DNA from: Flagellimonas meridianipacifica
GTDB taxonomy: Bacteria > Bacteroidota > Bacteroidia > Flavobacteriales > Flavobacteriaceae
Direction: 5' to 3'
Assembly: GCF_003001695.1 (NCBI RefSeq)
Contig: NZ_PVYX01000002.1
Location: 868,001-932,000, forward strand
DNA: 64,000 nt
Numbering within the stretch: position 1 is the first letter of the stretch; each line of letters starts with the position of its first letter. Made by a program: the position numbers and the translations under genes. Under the pieces are notes generated by a model. The model was not told the origin of the DNA. It ran no database searches and saw only the letters and a program-made list of their open reading frames with translations. Below are positions 46,444-58,751 of this stretch, piece after piece.

Positions 46444-46842
46444 ATGCGACTAAATTCATTTTCTTTTCGGGTACGTTACGGGGAAACAGACCAAATGGGA
46501 GTGGTTTATCATGGGAACTATGCACAATACTTGGAAATGGGTAGAGTGGAGTGGTTAAGAGCTCTAGGTATCAGTTATAGGAGCATGGAGGAAAATGGAA
46601 TCATGTTACCTGTAATTTCCTTACAACTGGAATATAAAAAATCCGCATACTATGATGACCTGCTTACGGTCGAAACCAATCTGGTCAAAACACCAACTGT
46701 AAAAATTGAGTTTGACTATCAAATATTCAATGAAAAGAAAGAGCTATTGGTGAAGGGGAATACAGTTTTGGTTTTTATGAATATGGAAACTGGAAAACCT
46801 ACCAGATGTCCAAAGTACATTTTAGAGAAGTTGGAAGATTAG
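46444..46842 (+). CDS. YbgC/4HBT-type acyl-CoA thioesterase
   Basis: The 132-residue hot-dog-fold protein has the YbgC-type active site RYGETDQMGVVYHGNYAQYL, with Asp16 as the likely catalytic residue, and the ending GKPTRCPKYIL. Relatives hydrolyse short acyl-CoAs or acyl-ACPs; the substrate here is unknown. Its stop overlaps that of the convergent YigZ gene by 4 bp. Confidence 0.93.
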   Translation: MRLNSFSFRVRYGETDQMGVVYHGNYAQYLEMGRVEWLRALGISYRSMEENGIMLPVISLQLEYKKSAYYDDLLTVETNLVKTPTVKIEFDYQIFNEKKELLVKGNTVLVFMNMETGKPTRCPKYILEKLED

Positions 46843-47444
46843 TTGGGTTTATTCACGGTTATCCCTTGAACCTCTTGAAAGATTTCAATCATTTTGTCTG
46901 CCTTGCTTTTTTGGACTGAGATTTTCAGTTCACAGTTAAGTTCCATTTTTTGTGAAAGAATGTGGATTTGGTGCTGTTTCAAAATACGCATGACTTTATT
47001 CATGCCCGGATATTCAAAAATCAAGTCGATTTTGGCATATTCCACCCTTTCCACAATTTCAGAAGTTTCCAAAGCCAGTCGAGCTCCTTCGCGATACGCT
47101 TGTATGAGTCCTCCAACTCCTAACTTAACCCCACCAAAGATTCGAACTACCGCGACCAATACATTGGTCACCCCAAACGATTGAATTTGTCCATAAATGG
47201 GCATTCCCGCCGAGTTATTGGGTTCGCCGTCATCATTGGCTCTGTATTTAACCGATTCAACACCCAATTGCCAGGCATAGCACACATGATTTGCCGTGGG
47301 ATGTTTTTTTCTAAGAGTATCTAAAATAGATTTTACCTCGTCTTCTTTGGAGAGTGGAAAAGCATACCCAAAGAATTTACTCTTTCTGTCTTTATGGAGA
47401 ACTTCTTGAGAAGGTTTTGATATTGTTTTAAATGTATCCTCCAT
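46839..47444 (-). CDS. YigZ/IMPACT family protein
   Basis: The 201-residue product contains the IMPACT/UPF0029 N-terminal domain: SKFFGYAFPLS, HPTANHVCYAWQLG, ANDDGEPNNSAGMPI and VVRIFGGVKLGVGGLIQAY. A shorter C-terminal ferredoxin-like domain follows. Eukaryotic relatives act on translational control through GCN1; the bacterial role is not established. The start is the ATG at 47444 because the upstream part of the frame overlaps the EamA gene and does not match the family. Confidence 0.92.
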   Translation of the reverse strand: MEDTFKTISKPSQEVLHKDRKSKFFGYAFPLSKEDEVKSILDTLRKKHPTANHVCYAWQLGVESVKYRANDDGEPNNSAGMPIYGQIQSFGVTNVLVAVVRIFGGVKLGVGGLIQAYREGARLALETSEIVERVEYAKIDLIFEYPGMNKVMRILKQHQIHILSQKMELNCELKISVQKSKADKMIEIFQEVQGITVNKPN

Positions 47445-47452
47445 ACCAACTT

Positions 47453-48316
47453 TTAAAACAAGGCGACCAACACTATACTCAATACGGCCAATACAATGCC
47501 TCCCCAATTCTTGAATGACATGGATTCCTTAAAGAACCAAACACCTACCAATGTGGAGAGCATTACAATTGCCACATTGTTTATGGTAAAAATTGCGGCA
47601 CTGGTGAATTTTTCGTGCTGTAGCGCTTTTACCAAAAAGAAAATGGAAAAATAATTGGGTATTCCCAAGGTAATCCCTCCCAATACATTTTTAGTGTTGA
47701 TTTTCAGTGGTTTTTTAAAAGCATTAATCCCAATAAAAACCAATCCAGTTAGAGCAGCCGCTCCAAAAACAACTGCTGAAAAAATAGGAAGTTCCTCATC
47801 GGTTAGATGGATTTCTTCAAAATATTTGATAAAGGCATCAATTAGACCAGACCCCAAAAAGGCTAATAAGGGAAGTAGTAAGACTTTTTTTGAAATTTGT
47901 CTAGAACTTTCTTTCACAGAAGAAAAATAGACTGCGGCCAGTGCCAAAAGAATACCAATAATTTGAATCATGGAGAGCTCCTCCTTATAAAGAAAGACTC
48001 CGAAGATAACAGGTATGACCAAAGACATTTTTGTGGCCACTGAGGCAACGGAAACCCCGGCAACTTGGGAAGTCTTGGCAATAATGTTGAAAACTAGTAT
48101 AAAGAAAACGCCTAGAGCCACTGTGCCCCAGACCCATGGTTTTTCTAAGATATCACCAACGGTAACTGAACCGGTGTAAAAGAGTAAGCCGGCACTACAA
48201 GCTGTAATATAGTTCACGATAATGGCATACAAGGTCTGCACGCCGTAGGTAGCGTATAATTTAAATATCACAAGAATTAGCGTAGAGCAAAGCACACTAA
48301 GAATCAGAGCCAACAT
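47453..48316 (-). CDS. EamA-family (drug/metabolite) transporter
   Basis: The 287-residue inner-membrane protein has about ten transmembrane helices in two EamA-type halves; ALAAVYFSSVKESS is the mid-loop and IFTINNVAIVMLSTLVGVWFFKESMSFKNWGGI lies in the second repeat. EamA proteins export amino acids, nucleosides or drugs; the substrate is unknown. It is adjacent to the HAD gene with no gap, forming part of the ribD-HAD-EamA-YigZ run on the minus strand. Confidence 0.92.
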   Translation of the reverse strand: MLALILSVLCSTLILVIFKLYATYGVQTLYAIIVNYITACSAGLLFYTGSVTVGDILEKPWVWGTVALGVFFILVFNIIAKTSQVAGVSVASVATKMSLVIPVIFGVFLYKEELSMIQIIGILLALAAVYFSSVKESSRQISKKVLLLPLLAFLGSGLIDAFIKYFEEIHLTDEELPIFSAVVFGAAALTGLVFIGINAFKKPLKINTKNVLGGITLGIPNYFSIFFLVKALQHEKFTSAAIFTINNVAIVMLSTLVGVWFFKESMSFKNWGGIVLAVLSIVLVALF

Positions 48317-48919
48317 TTACAAACGGGATTTGAGTTGGGTAATATCCTCTTCACCCACTTGAAGATTCCAAGAAACTATACCAAGACTGGCCGCGGCATC
48401 CGTGTTTTCTTTGGTATCATCCACAAATAGGGTTTCCGAAGCCTTTAAATTATTTTGGTCAAGGACGAACTGAAAAATTTCAGTATCAGGTTTACGCATT
48501 CCCATCTCATAGGAAAGATAAAATACCTCAAAGGCATTCTTAAACCGATTATAATTTTCCATGCCCATTTGCTGTTTTACAAACTCGATATGAATGTCAT
48601 TGGTGTTGCTCAACAAAAACAATCTGTAGGCGTTATCACTAGCTAATTGTTCCACAAATTCCAAACGATGTATGGGAAAATCCAAAAGAATGGCATTCCA
48701 GGCATTTATCAATTCTGTTTGCGTAGCGGATGGAAAATGTGTAGATACCGTCGATAGAAATTCCTTGGATGAAACACTTCCTTTTTCGTAATCTTTAAAT
48801 AAAGAATCCAAGCCTGGAGTGAGTTGCTTAAAACCATAAGGTTCTATGGCTTTGGCCGTGGCCGCTTTGTCTAAGTTGATGAAAATGTCACCAAAGTCCA
48901 GAATAATGTTTTTAATCAT
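48317..48919 (-). CDS. HAD-IA hydrolase (YihX-like)
   Basis: The 200-residue product has the HAD motif I DFGDIFINLD (Asp8 as nucleophile, glycine at +2 as in YihX), a helical cap, motif II Ser in LLSNTND and motif IV FVDDTKENTDAA. Substrates of this subgroup include sugar phosphates, for example alpha-glucose-1-phosphate in YihX, but that cannot be assigned here. Its ATG overlaps the ribD stop by 4 bp, so it is co-translated with ribD. A role as the missing riboflavin-pathway phosphatase is possible but speculative. Confidence 0.9.
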   Translation of the reverse strand: MIKNIILDFGDIFINLDKAATAKAIEPYGFKQLTPGLDSLFKDYEKGSVSSKEFLSTVSTHFPSATQTELINAWNAILLDFPIHRLEFVEQLASDNAYRLFLLSNTNDIHIEFVKQQMGMENYNRFKNAFEVFYLSYEMGMRKPDTEIFQFVLDQNNLKASETLFVDDTKENTDAAASLGIVSWNLQVGEEDITQLKSRL

Positions 48920-49983
48920 GGAACGAGTAGGGTTAAAGAGTCTGAAAATATATTTTTCTTTGCTATTGGTGTTCCTTTAATTCTTGGAGCGTGCAGTCCT
49001 TCTCCAAAATTCCCATCTCCTTGGAAAATTCTGGCTTCATCCCAAATACTGTCATCAATAAAGGACTGTAGGGTTTTGGCCCCGCCTTCCACTAGTACGC
49101 TGGTTATGGAATGCTTTTGAAGAACATCACAAATCTGACGGACCATGTTTTTTGAAAAATCAATGATTTCATATTCAATTCCTTTGACATATCTGGAATC
49201 ATCTTCAATTTCCGTAAAAACTATGGTTTTAGCTTCCGAATTCAATATGTTGAAATGGTCTGGAATTCTCAAGGTTCTATCCAAGACTACTCGAATGGGA
49301 TTGATCCCAGTCCAATGGCGAACGGTTAGTTTTGGGTTATCTTCCAAAACTGTTTGTGTCCCAACTAAAATGGCATGTTCCTCACCTCTCCATTGATGCA
49401 CCAACTGCCTGGAGTTGGTATTGGTTATCCAATAAGGCTCAGGATTTCCACTTCGAGAATAGGATGCTGGTGCCATAAACCCATCATTGGTCTCGGCCCA
49501 TTTTAAAATAACATAGGGTCGTTTTTTCTCCTGAAGACTTAGAAATCGTCTATGATGCTTACGGCATTCCTTTTCCAAAACACCAACCATTACCTCACAA
49601 CCAGAATCTCTTAATTTTTGAATCCCTTTTCCTGCAACTTTATCATTAGGGTCCTGAATACCAATAACAACCTTCGGAATCTTATGTTCTACGATTAGAT
49701 TGACACAAGGTGGAGTTTTACCATAATGGGAACAGGGTTCAAGAGTAACATATAGGGTCGATTGGGACAACAGGGTTTTATCTAAAACGGATGCTACCGC
49801 ATTTACTTCGGCATGGGGGCCACCATAAGGACTGGTAAAACCCTCTCCAATAATGGTTTCATTATGAACAATCACACTACCTACCATAGGGTTTGGGGCT
49901 GTGTTGCCCAATCCGTTTTCACCCAATTGAATACATCTGCGGATGTATTTTTCATGTATCTTCACAACGCAAAAATAGGACAT
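48916..49983 (-). CDS. ribD: RibD, bifunctional deaminase/reductase of riboflavin synthesis
   Basis: The product has 355 residues. The N-terminal deaminase has the zinc ligands His57 (GGPHAEVNAV), Cys84 and Cys93 (LEPCSHYGKTPPC) and the proton-shuttling Glu59. The C-terminal reductase has WAETNDGF and LVEGGAKTLQSF. It carries out two consecutive steps from the GTP-derived pyrimidine. The GTG at 49965 (V-K-I-H-E-K-Y) may be the true start, as SYFCVV before it is not typical. No FMN riboswitch fits in the short upstream gap. Confidence 0.96.
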   Translation of the reverse strand: MSYFCVVKIHEKYIRRCIQLGENGLGNTAPNPMVGSVIVHNETIIGEGFTSPYGGPHAEVNAVASVLDKTLLSQSTLYVTLEPCSHYGKTPPCVNLIVEHKIPKVVIGIQDPNDKVAGKGIQKLRDSGCEVMVGVLEKECRKHHRRFLSLQEKKRPYVILKWAETNDGFMAPASYSRSGNPEPYWITNTNSRQLVHQWRGEEHAILVGTQTVLEDNPKLTVRHWTGINPIRVVLDRTLRIPDHFNILNSEAKTIVFTEIEDDSRYVKGIEYEIIDFSKNMVRQICDVLQKHSITSVLVEGGAKTLQSFIDDSIWDEARIFQGDGNFGEGLHAPRIKGTPIAKKNIFSDSLTLLVP

Positions 49984-49994
49984 TAAACTACACC

Positions 49995-50480
49995 ATGGAG
50001 GAGCTTACAATTCGTAAAATACAACAAGGTGACAATGAAAAAATTGCGCTTCTTATCCGCTCTATTTTGTTGGATATGGGTGTGCCAAAAGTAGGTACTG
50101 CCTATGAGGATAAGGCTCTTGATGACATGTACAATGAGTATGCTAAGGTTAGGTCCAGTTATTTTGTTGCGGAAAAAAGTGGTGAGATTTTGGGTTGTGC
50201 CGGAATAGCTCCTCTGCAAAACGTGGAGGAAAATATTTGTGAACTCCAAAAAATGTATGTAGCTCAAAAGGCGCGTGGTCAAGGAGTGGCCAAACAGTTA
50301 ATGCAAACTTGTTTGGATTCAGCCAAGGATTTTGAATTTAAAGCTTGTTACCTGGAAACGATGCCTTACATGAAAGCGGCCCACCATCTGTATGAAAAGT
50401 TTGGTTTTCAGTTTATTGAAGACCGGTTAGGTGATACTGGACATTACTCCTGCCCGGTGTTCATGATTAAATACCTTTAG
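49995..50480 (+). CDS. GNAT-family N-acetyltransferase
   Basis: The 161-residue product has GNAT motifs: LQKMYVAQKARGQGVAKQL (acetyl-CoA loop about 85-103) and the C-terminal MPYMKAAHHLYEKFGFQFI. The acceptor is unknown. The ATG at 49995 (MEELTIRKI) is preferred; the frame stays open upstream but that part overlaps ribD. It begins 11 bp from the divergent ribD start, so the two share a very short regulatory region. Confidence 0.88.
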   Translation: MEELTIRKIQQGDNEKIALLIRSILLDMGVPKVGTAYEDKALDDMYNEYAKVRSSYFVAEKSGEILGCAGIAPLQNVEENICELQKMYVAQKARGQGVAKQLMQTCLDSAKDFEFKACYLETMPYMKAAHHLYEKFGFQFIEDRLGDTGHYSCPVFMIKYL

Positions 50481-50484
50481 CAGA

Positions 50485-51339
50485 ATGCTATTATCAGAAA
50501 TTAAGTCAATTTTTCATAAAGAATTGGGACAGCTTTATCCTAAGGAAGAGATAGATAACTTCTTTTATCTTTCCATAGAGCATTATCTGGGATTGGAGCG
50601 CTTTATATTGGTTTTGCAACCCGAACTGGCCCTAACTAAAGATGAGGAACAACCTCTTTTTGAAACCCTTTCCACCTTAAAACGGGAAATGCCAATTCAA
50701 TACATTTTAAAGAAGGCACATTTTATGGGTTTGGAATTTTATGTAAATCAACATGTTCTCATCCCTCGACCGGAAACTGAAGAACTGGTTCAATGGATAC
50801 TTGATGACATAAATTATCAAACATCAGATATCAAAATTCTAGACGTCGGTACGGGAAGCGGCTGTATTGCGGTTGTTTTGGCAAAGCATCTTCCAAACCT
50901 TGAAATGCATGCTCTCGATATTTCAGTGGAGGCACTTGAAATAGCGAAAGAAAATGCTACGAAAAACAAAACGGAAGTTACGTTTCACCAACATAGTATT
51001 CTTGATTTGAACTTAAAACTTGAGCCTAAATTTGATATTATCGTATCCAATCCACCTTATGTTCGTCACCAAGAAAAAGCTCAAATGCGAAATAACGTTA
51101 AAGAGTTTGAACCTGATGAAGCCCTGTTCGTCCCAGACGACAACCCATTGTTGTTTTATGAAGCTATAGCGCTCTTTGCAAATAGGAACTTAAAAAAAGG
51201 AGGTTTTTTGTATTTGGAAATCAATCAATATTTAGGACAAGAGACAAAGGCACTTTTAGAAGCGCATAATTTTTTGGAAATTGAACTGCGCAAAGATTTT
51301 TTTGGAAACGACAGAATGCTAAAAGGGAAGCAAAATTGA
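50485..51339 (+). CDS. prmC: Peptide chain release factor N5-glutamine methyltransferase
   Basis: The 284-residue enzyme methylates the GGQ glutamine of release factors. The SAM site DVGTGSGCIAVVLA (about 120-133) and NPPY (189-192, catalytic) are intact, with the N-terminal helical PrmC domain (IQYILKKAHFMGLEFYV) in front. It starts 4 bp after the GNAT gene, and the LOG-family ATG follows its stop by 2 bp. Confidence 0.97.
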   Translation: MLLSEIKSIFHKELGQLYPKEEIDNFFYLSIEHYLGLERFILVLQPELALTKDEEQPLFETLSTLKREMPIQYILKKAHFMGLEFYVNQHVLIPRPETEELVQWILDDINYQTSDIKILDVGTGSGCIAVVLAKHLPNLEMHALDISVEALEIAKENATKNKTEVTFHQHSILDLNLKLEPKFDIIVSNPPYVRHQEKAQMRNNVKEFEPDEALFVPDDNPLLFYEAIALFANRNLKKGGFLYLEINQYLGQETKALLEAHNFLEIELRKDFFGNDRMLKGKQN

Positions 51340-51341
51340 AT

Positions 51342-54221
<2,880 letters not shown>

Positions 54222-54416
54222 AATACCTTTTCCAACCCGTATCCAGCAAATGCTTTCCATTTAAAACCGGTAGTTCATCCAAAAAAAGCTTCATTTCAAC
54301 TGGATATTGCTCCTAAAGCATCTATCGTCAATTCGGACTGGGCATCCGTCAATTCATACCCAAAATAAACATTTACTAAGGGGAAATTGCGATGCATAAC
54401 CCTAATAATGTTAAAA

Positions 54417-55748
54417 ATGACACCTAAAAAATTTATTCTTTCAGCCTTTATTCTTCTGCTTTTTTTCTCCTGCAGCAATGACGACAATACAGTAGCCAAT
54501 ACGGCTCCTGTAGTTTCTAACCAGACAGTAAGCACCAGTGAAAATATACTGGACACCGACATTATTTATCAGGTAAATGCTAATGATGCAGACGGTGATT
54601 CTTTGGAGTTTACTTTGGACGCGAACAGCGATGCTCTTTTTGAGCTATCGAGTACGGGAGCACTTAGTCTGGCAACCGGGAAAACTTTGAGTTTCGCTAC
54701 CAAAACCCAACATGTACTCACCATAAGCGTAACTGATGGTGTGGACAAGAATACGGCAACACTTACGGTCAATGTAACTGAGAATGAATCGCCAACATTT
54801 AGCCAGGAATCTTATGAGTTTAGTAAGCCAGAAGATATTCCGGATACTGAAATCATTGGAACCGTTGTGGTAATGGATTTAGACAATCCAGAGATGTTGG
54901 AGTTTACACTTAATGACAATGGAGATTTTTTGTTTGAAATTGACAATGATGGCCAAATAAGCTTGTTGGAAGGCCAATCCCTTGATTTTGAAAACAAAGA
55001 AAAGCATACCCTTGAAATTTCAGTTTCTGACGGTTTAATAACTAGTATTACTCAAGTAGGAATTTCGGTGGAAAACGTTCCAGATACCCTAGCGGAACAA
55101 CCAGAATCCTTTATTACTACTTGGGAAATTCCAGTTCCTGATTTTGAGTTGACCCTTACGGTCGACGATGGTAATTTTCAATATAACTACACCATAGACT
55201 GGGGAGATGGTACCGTGGAGGAAGTTACAGGAGGTACAACCCATGTATATCAGGAACCTGATACTTATACCGTGGCAATTCAAGGTAATTTTCCGGCAAT
55301 TTTTATGGGACTTGGTGAAAGCGATAGCAAGAATGCCTTAAAAAGCATAGAACAGTGGGGTGCTATTGTTTGGGAATCCATGAACGGAGCGTTTGATGGA
55401 TGTCCTAACCTAGAATACAATGCGGAAGATATGCCAGATTTGAGTGTAGTTCAAGATATGTCCTTCATGTTTAAAGACACAAGTGCTTTGAACGCCAATC
55501 TTGGTGATTGGAATATTTCCAATGTAACAGATATGACTGGAATGTTCGATAACTCCGGAATGTCTACCAATAACTATTCCAGCACATTGGTGGGCTGGTC
55601 AGAACAAAACGTTCAAAATGGTGTTACCCTTGGTGCTGAGGGTATTAATACAAACTGTGATGGCCAAACGGCCAAAGGCATACTTGAAGGTATTTCACAG
55701 TGGAATATTAACGATGCGGGTCTTGATCAGTTAGCGATATGTTTATAG
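54417..55748 (+). CDS. Surface lipoprotein with cadherin-like, PKD-like and short DUF285 (BspA) repeats
   Basis: The 443-residue lipoprotein has its signal ending at Cys19 (FFSC). Two cadherin-like domains follow (about 30-125 and 130-225), then a PKD-like domain with TIDWGDGTVEEV (about 255-267), and a C-terminal region with one or two DUF285 (BspA leucine-rich-type) units such as NVTDMTGMF. It shares the segment DTLAEQPESFITTWEIP exactly with the next gene. It is probably a surface adhesin or glycan-binding protein. A second ATG at 54408 is possible; 54417 gives the cleaner signal. Confidence 0.88.
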   Translation: MTPKKFILSAFILLLFFSCSNDDNTVANTAPVVSNQTVSTSENILDTDIIYQVNANDADGDSLEFTLDANSDALFELSSTGALSLATGKTLSFATKTQHVLTISVTDGVDKNTATLTVNVTENESPTFSQESYEFSKPEDIPDTEIIGTVVVMDLDNPEMLEFTLNDNGDFLFEIDNDGQISLLEGQSLDFENKEKHTLEISVSDGLITSITQVGISVENVPDTLAEQPESFITTWEIPVPDFELTLTVDDGNFQYNYTIDWGDGTVEEVTGGTTHVYQEPDTYTVAIQGNFPAIFMGLGESDSKNALKSIEQWGAIVWESMNGAFDGCPNLEYNAEDMPDLSVVQDMSFMFKDTSALNANLGDWNISNVTDMTGMFDNSGMSTNNYSSTLVGWSEQNVQNGVTLGAEGINTNCDGQTAKGILEGISQWNINDAGLDQLAICL

Positions 55749-55792
55749 TCCTATAATTGGATACTCTAAATAACTTAAAACTATACCAAATG

Positions 55793-55822
55793 AAACCGCT
55801 AGAATTATTCTAGTGGTTTTTT
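55793..55822 (+). terminator. Terminator of the first cadherin/DUF285 lipoprotein gene
   Basis: Stem AAACCGCTAGAA and TTCTAGTGGTTT (one G-U pair) with a short loop, followed by a T-tract ending at 55822. Confidence 0.85.
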
Positions 55823-55946
55823 AGTTCCACAAGTCTAAACCTAGAAAATGGGACTACTACATTATTTATCAATCCAAACTATCTATTCATCAATTAAAGA
55901 GGAAGAATAATCATCGTATTAGAGAAATTGTAGATAAAATCATATA

Positions 55947-57692
55947 ATGATGAAGTTAAAATTTCTATTTAGTAGCATTTTTTTAGGGCTCTTAATATTG
56001 TCCTGCAGTGATGACAATGAAGAAGTTGGCCGGGGCATACCTGAAATCAATCCGCAAACATTTGAAGTCCTAGAATCGGTAACAGATTCCGAGCTTATAG
56101 GCACGGTTCAAGCAGATGACCCCAATGGCGATGCTCTTTCTCTGAGAATAGCTCTGGACAAATCAAATCTGTTCGAAATGAAAAACAATGGTGACTTTGG
56201 CCTAATTGAGGGAGAGACTCTTGATTTTGAAACTACAAAGGAACATCAATTCACCATACGTGTTACTGATGGAAAAGGAGAGTTCTTTAATTCTGTAACG
56301 GTTGTCGTACAAGACGTAAATGAGCCCCCTCTAATTGAAGAACAAGGATTCCAGACCATCGAGAGCATTTCCGAAACCGATATTATCGGTACCGTACAGG
56401 CCACTGACCCCGAAAATGACTCAATAACATTTGAAATTTCTGAAAACGATAACGACCTATTCGATATTACGGAGAATGGTAACTTGGTGTTGCAAACAGG
56501 ACAAAACCTAGATTTTGAGACCAGTGAAGAACACATAATTATTGTGGCAGTTTCAGATGGGATAAATGAACCTGTTGAAGCCCAAATTACCATTACTGTA
56601 ACAAACGATAGCGACACGTTGGCTGAACAACCTGAATCCTTTATCACAACCTGGGAGATACCTTCCAACAATTTTGAACTGGTTATCGGTACCAATGAAA
56701 ATTATAACTATGACTTCACTATAGACTGGGGCGATGGCACGGTGGAAGAAATAAATGTAATGAATCCCGAAAACTTCACACATACCTACGATGTGGCGGA
56801 CACCTATGTTGTTGCAATCCAGGGAGAATTCCCAGCAATCAATATGTTCAATTCCTTTGAGGATTCGCGTCTTGCCTTAAAGGGTATCAACCAATGGGGG
56901 GATATTGAGTGGCAGACGATGAATAGCGCATTCTATTTTTGCGCTTTGCTTGATGAGTATACTGCAGTTGACATACCTAATTTGGAGGCAGTTACCGATA
57001 TGAACCGGATGTTTCTCCAAGCGGTATCTTTTAATGCTGAAATAGGCAACTGGGATGTTAGCAAGGTACAGGATATGGGCTTCATGTTCTTTTTTGCTGC
57101 CTCTTTCAATGGAAACATTGGTGATTGGAAAGTTGATAATGTTCAGAATATGCAGGATATGTTTTTTGGAGCGGAGGCATTTAACCGAGATATAAGCGGG
57201 TGGATTACAGTAAGTGCCACCAATATGTCTGGAATGTTTCATGGTGCAGATAGTTTTAATCAAGACCTCAATAACTGGCATGTGGATAATGTCTCTGATA
57301 TGAGTGAGATGTTCCGTTCCGCCTTTCAATTTAATCAAGATTTAAGCGAATGGAACACCGAGAATGTTACCAATATGTCCCGTATGTTTCAAGATGCAGC
57401 GTCGTTTGACCAAAATCTTGGTGGATGGGACATAGGCAGTATAGTTCAAGATGGGTTCGGAACTGGCATGCAAAACATGTTTGATGATTCTGGTATGACC
57501 CCTAGCAGTGCAAACGCCACCTTGATTGGTTGGTCCAACTATGTTGGACTGAATGGAGTTCCTACCGATGTCAGTTGTGGTATGGATGGTATTACCATTT
57601 GTGGTCTTGCAGCAGATGCCGCAGGTGCCTTCTTGGCCAATGATAATGGTTGGTCCTTTCCTGGTATAATCAATATATTTATCTGCCCATAA
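55947..57692 (+). CDS. Surface lipoprotein with cadherin-like, PKD-like and six DUF285 (BspA) repeats
   Basis: The 581-residue lipoprotein (Cys20, LLILSC) is paralogous to the preceding gene. It carries two cadherin-like domains (about 30-125 and 125-220), the shared DTLAEQPESFITTWEIP linker, a PKD-like domain (TIDWGDGTVEEI) and six 25-residue DUF285 units at 352-501, for example MSGMFHGADSFNQDLNNW. DUF285 repeats are found in surface proteins of Bacteroidota and mycoplasmas and may bind host or environmental polymers. It has its own terminator; 198 bp separate it from the first copy. Confidence 0.9.
   Translation: MMKLKFLFSSIFLGLLILSCSDDNEEVGRGIPEINPQTFEVLESVTDSELIGTVQADDPNGDALSLRIALDKSNLFEMKNNGDFGLIEGETLDFETTKEHQFTIRVTDGKGEFFNSVTVVVQDVNEPPLIEEQGFQTIESISETDIIGTVQATDPENDSITFEISENDNDLFDITENGNLVLQTGQNLDFETSEEHIIIVAVSDGINEPVEAQITITVTNDSDTLAEQPESFITTWEIPSNNFELVIGTNENYNYDFTIDWGDGTVEEINVMNPENFTHTYDVADTYVVAIQGEFPAINMFNSFEDSRLALKGINQWGDIEWQTMNSAFYFCALLDEYTAVDIPNLEAVTDMNRMFLQAVSFNAEIGNWDVSKVQDMGFMFFFAASFNGNIGDWKVDNVQNMQDMFFGAEAFNRDISGWITVSATNMSGMFHGADSFNQDLNNWHVDNVSDMSEMFRSAFQFNQDLSEWNTENVTNMSRMFQDAASFDQNLGGWDIGSIVQDGFGTGMQNMFDDSGMTPSSANATLIGWSNYVGLNGVPTDVSCGMDGITICGLAADAAGAFLANDNGWSFPGIINIFICP
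57000..57449 (+). repeat. Six tandem 75-bp DUF285 repeat units
   Basis: Six consecutive 25-codon units, each beginning Met-x-x-Met-Phe and ending in a Trp-containing stretch. They are divergent at the base level, so recent expansion is unlikely. Confidence 0.85.
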
Positions 57693-57716
57693 TAGTTCTT
57701 AATTCATAAATTCAAG

Positions 57717-57752
57717 AAACCACTCCTAAAGTTTGTTTTTGAGTGGTTTTTT
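57717..57752 (+). terminator. Terminator of the second cadherin/DUF285 lipoprotein gene
   Basis: Stem AAACCACTC (57717-57725) and GAGTGGTTT (57741-57749) with a 15-base loop, followed by TTT. The stem resembles the one after the first paralogue. Confidence 0.82.
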
Positions 57753-57838
57753 ATGGAAGTATTACAAACAGCTACGGAAGGTAATCAGAATGGAAAAATT
57801 GAAAACAATTATGTTCACCTTTAAGGAATTAAAAAAAA

Positions 57839-58750
57839 CTAAACCTTAATGCTCACACCTTGTGAAGAGATATTCTTTTTAGAGTCGAAATAGAAATCAA
57901 TACGCCCTAAATGGATACCAAAGCACCCCACTTGATTAACAAGTACAGGATTGCCCAACTTATTGGTGCGTACTTCCGGTTTGTCTAAAAAAGTATGGGT
58001 ATGTCCACCAATGATGAGATGGGTATGTTCCGTACGTTGAGCCAATTGGGTATCCGAAGGTCTTTCTGGATTTTGATAGGTATATCCTAAATGGGACAAA
58101 CAGATGATGAGGTCACAGTTTTCTTCTTCCTTAAGTATCCTTTCGGAGTCTAACGCCAACTCATAGGGGTTGAGGTATTGTGTTTCCTTATACATTTTTT
58201 TCAATACAAGGCCGTCAAGTTCAATACCAATGCCATAAATCCCAACCTTTAAACCATCAACTTCGTAGACTTTATATGGTTTCACAAATCCATCCAACAT
58301 CGTATTGGAAAAATTGTAATTGGCTGAAAGCAAATCGAAACTTGCATGAGGAATTTGGGCTAAAAGCCCCTCTACACCATTGTCGAAATCGTGATTTCCT
58401 ATAGTGGCTGCATCATATTTGAGTTTGCTCATAAGCTTAAACTCCAGTTCCCCTCCATAAAAGTTAAAATAAGGTGTTCCCTGGAAAATATCCCCTGCAT
58501 CCAAAAGAAGTGTATTGGGGTTTTCGTTTCTGATTTTGGCCACCAAATCGGCTCTGCGAGCAACGCCCCCAAGATTGGCCCACCTGGAATGACTGCTAGG
58601 AAATGGTTCGATATGACTATGCACATCATTTGTATGGAGTATGGTTACCTTTTTTTGACCAAAGGACGAACAAGATTCCAAGCCCAAGCCGCCCAAGGTA
58701 AGTAGGGTAGAGGTCGCCGCCGTGTTTCGTATAAAATCTCTTCTCTTCAT
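57839..58750 (-). CDS. 5'-nucleotidase-type metallophosphatase, catalytic half (Tat signal)
   Basis: The 303-residue product contains only the metallophosphoesterase domain of a 5'-nucleotidase: TILHTNDVHSH, LLLDAGDIFQG, TIGNHDFDNG, CLSHLGY and GGHTHT, so the metal-binding set is complete. The N-terminus has RRDF followed by a hydrophobic stretch and LESC at Cys27, indicating a Tat-exported lipoprotein. The substrate-specificity domain is absent here and encoded by the adjacent upstream gene. Confidence 0.92.
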   Translation of the reverse strand: MKRRDFIRNTAATSTLLTLGGLGLESCSSFGQKKVTILHTNDVHSHIEPFPSSHSRWANLGGVARRADLVAKIRNENPNTLLLDAGDIFQGTPYFNFYGGELEFKLMSKLKYDAATIGNHDFDNGVEGLLAQIPHASFDLLSANYNFSNTMLDGFVKPYKVYEVDGLKVGIYGIGIELDGLVLKKMYKETQYLNPYELALDSERILKEEENCDLIICLSHLGYTYQNPERPSDTQLAQRTEHTHLIIGGHTHTFLDKPEVRTNKLGNPVLVNQVGCFGIHLGRIDFYFDSKKNISSQGVSIKV

Positions 58751-58751
58751 T

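Noticed and set aside
54222..54375. Protein-like open frames on both strands after the ligA operon
   Set aside because: A minus-strand reading such as MKLFLDELPVLNG looks plausible but is broken by a stop and frame change and partly overlaps a real gene; at most a decayed relic.
55848..55910. Possible 20-residue peptide gene between the lipoprotein paralogues
   Set aside because: It is too short and lacks supporting signals; chance open frame.
57000..57449. CRISPR-like periodic repeat
   Set aside because: The 75-bp periodicity is in frame and encodes DUF285 units; there are no identical repeats or spacers.
57753..57824. Possible 23-residue peptide gene
   Set aside because: It begins within the tail of a terminator, has no promoter box and no recognisable features.
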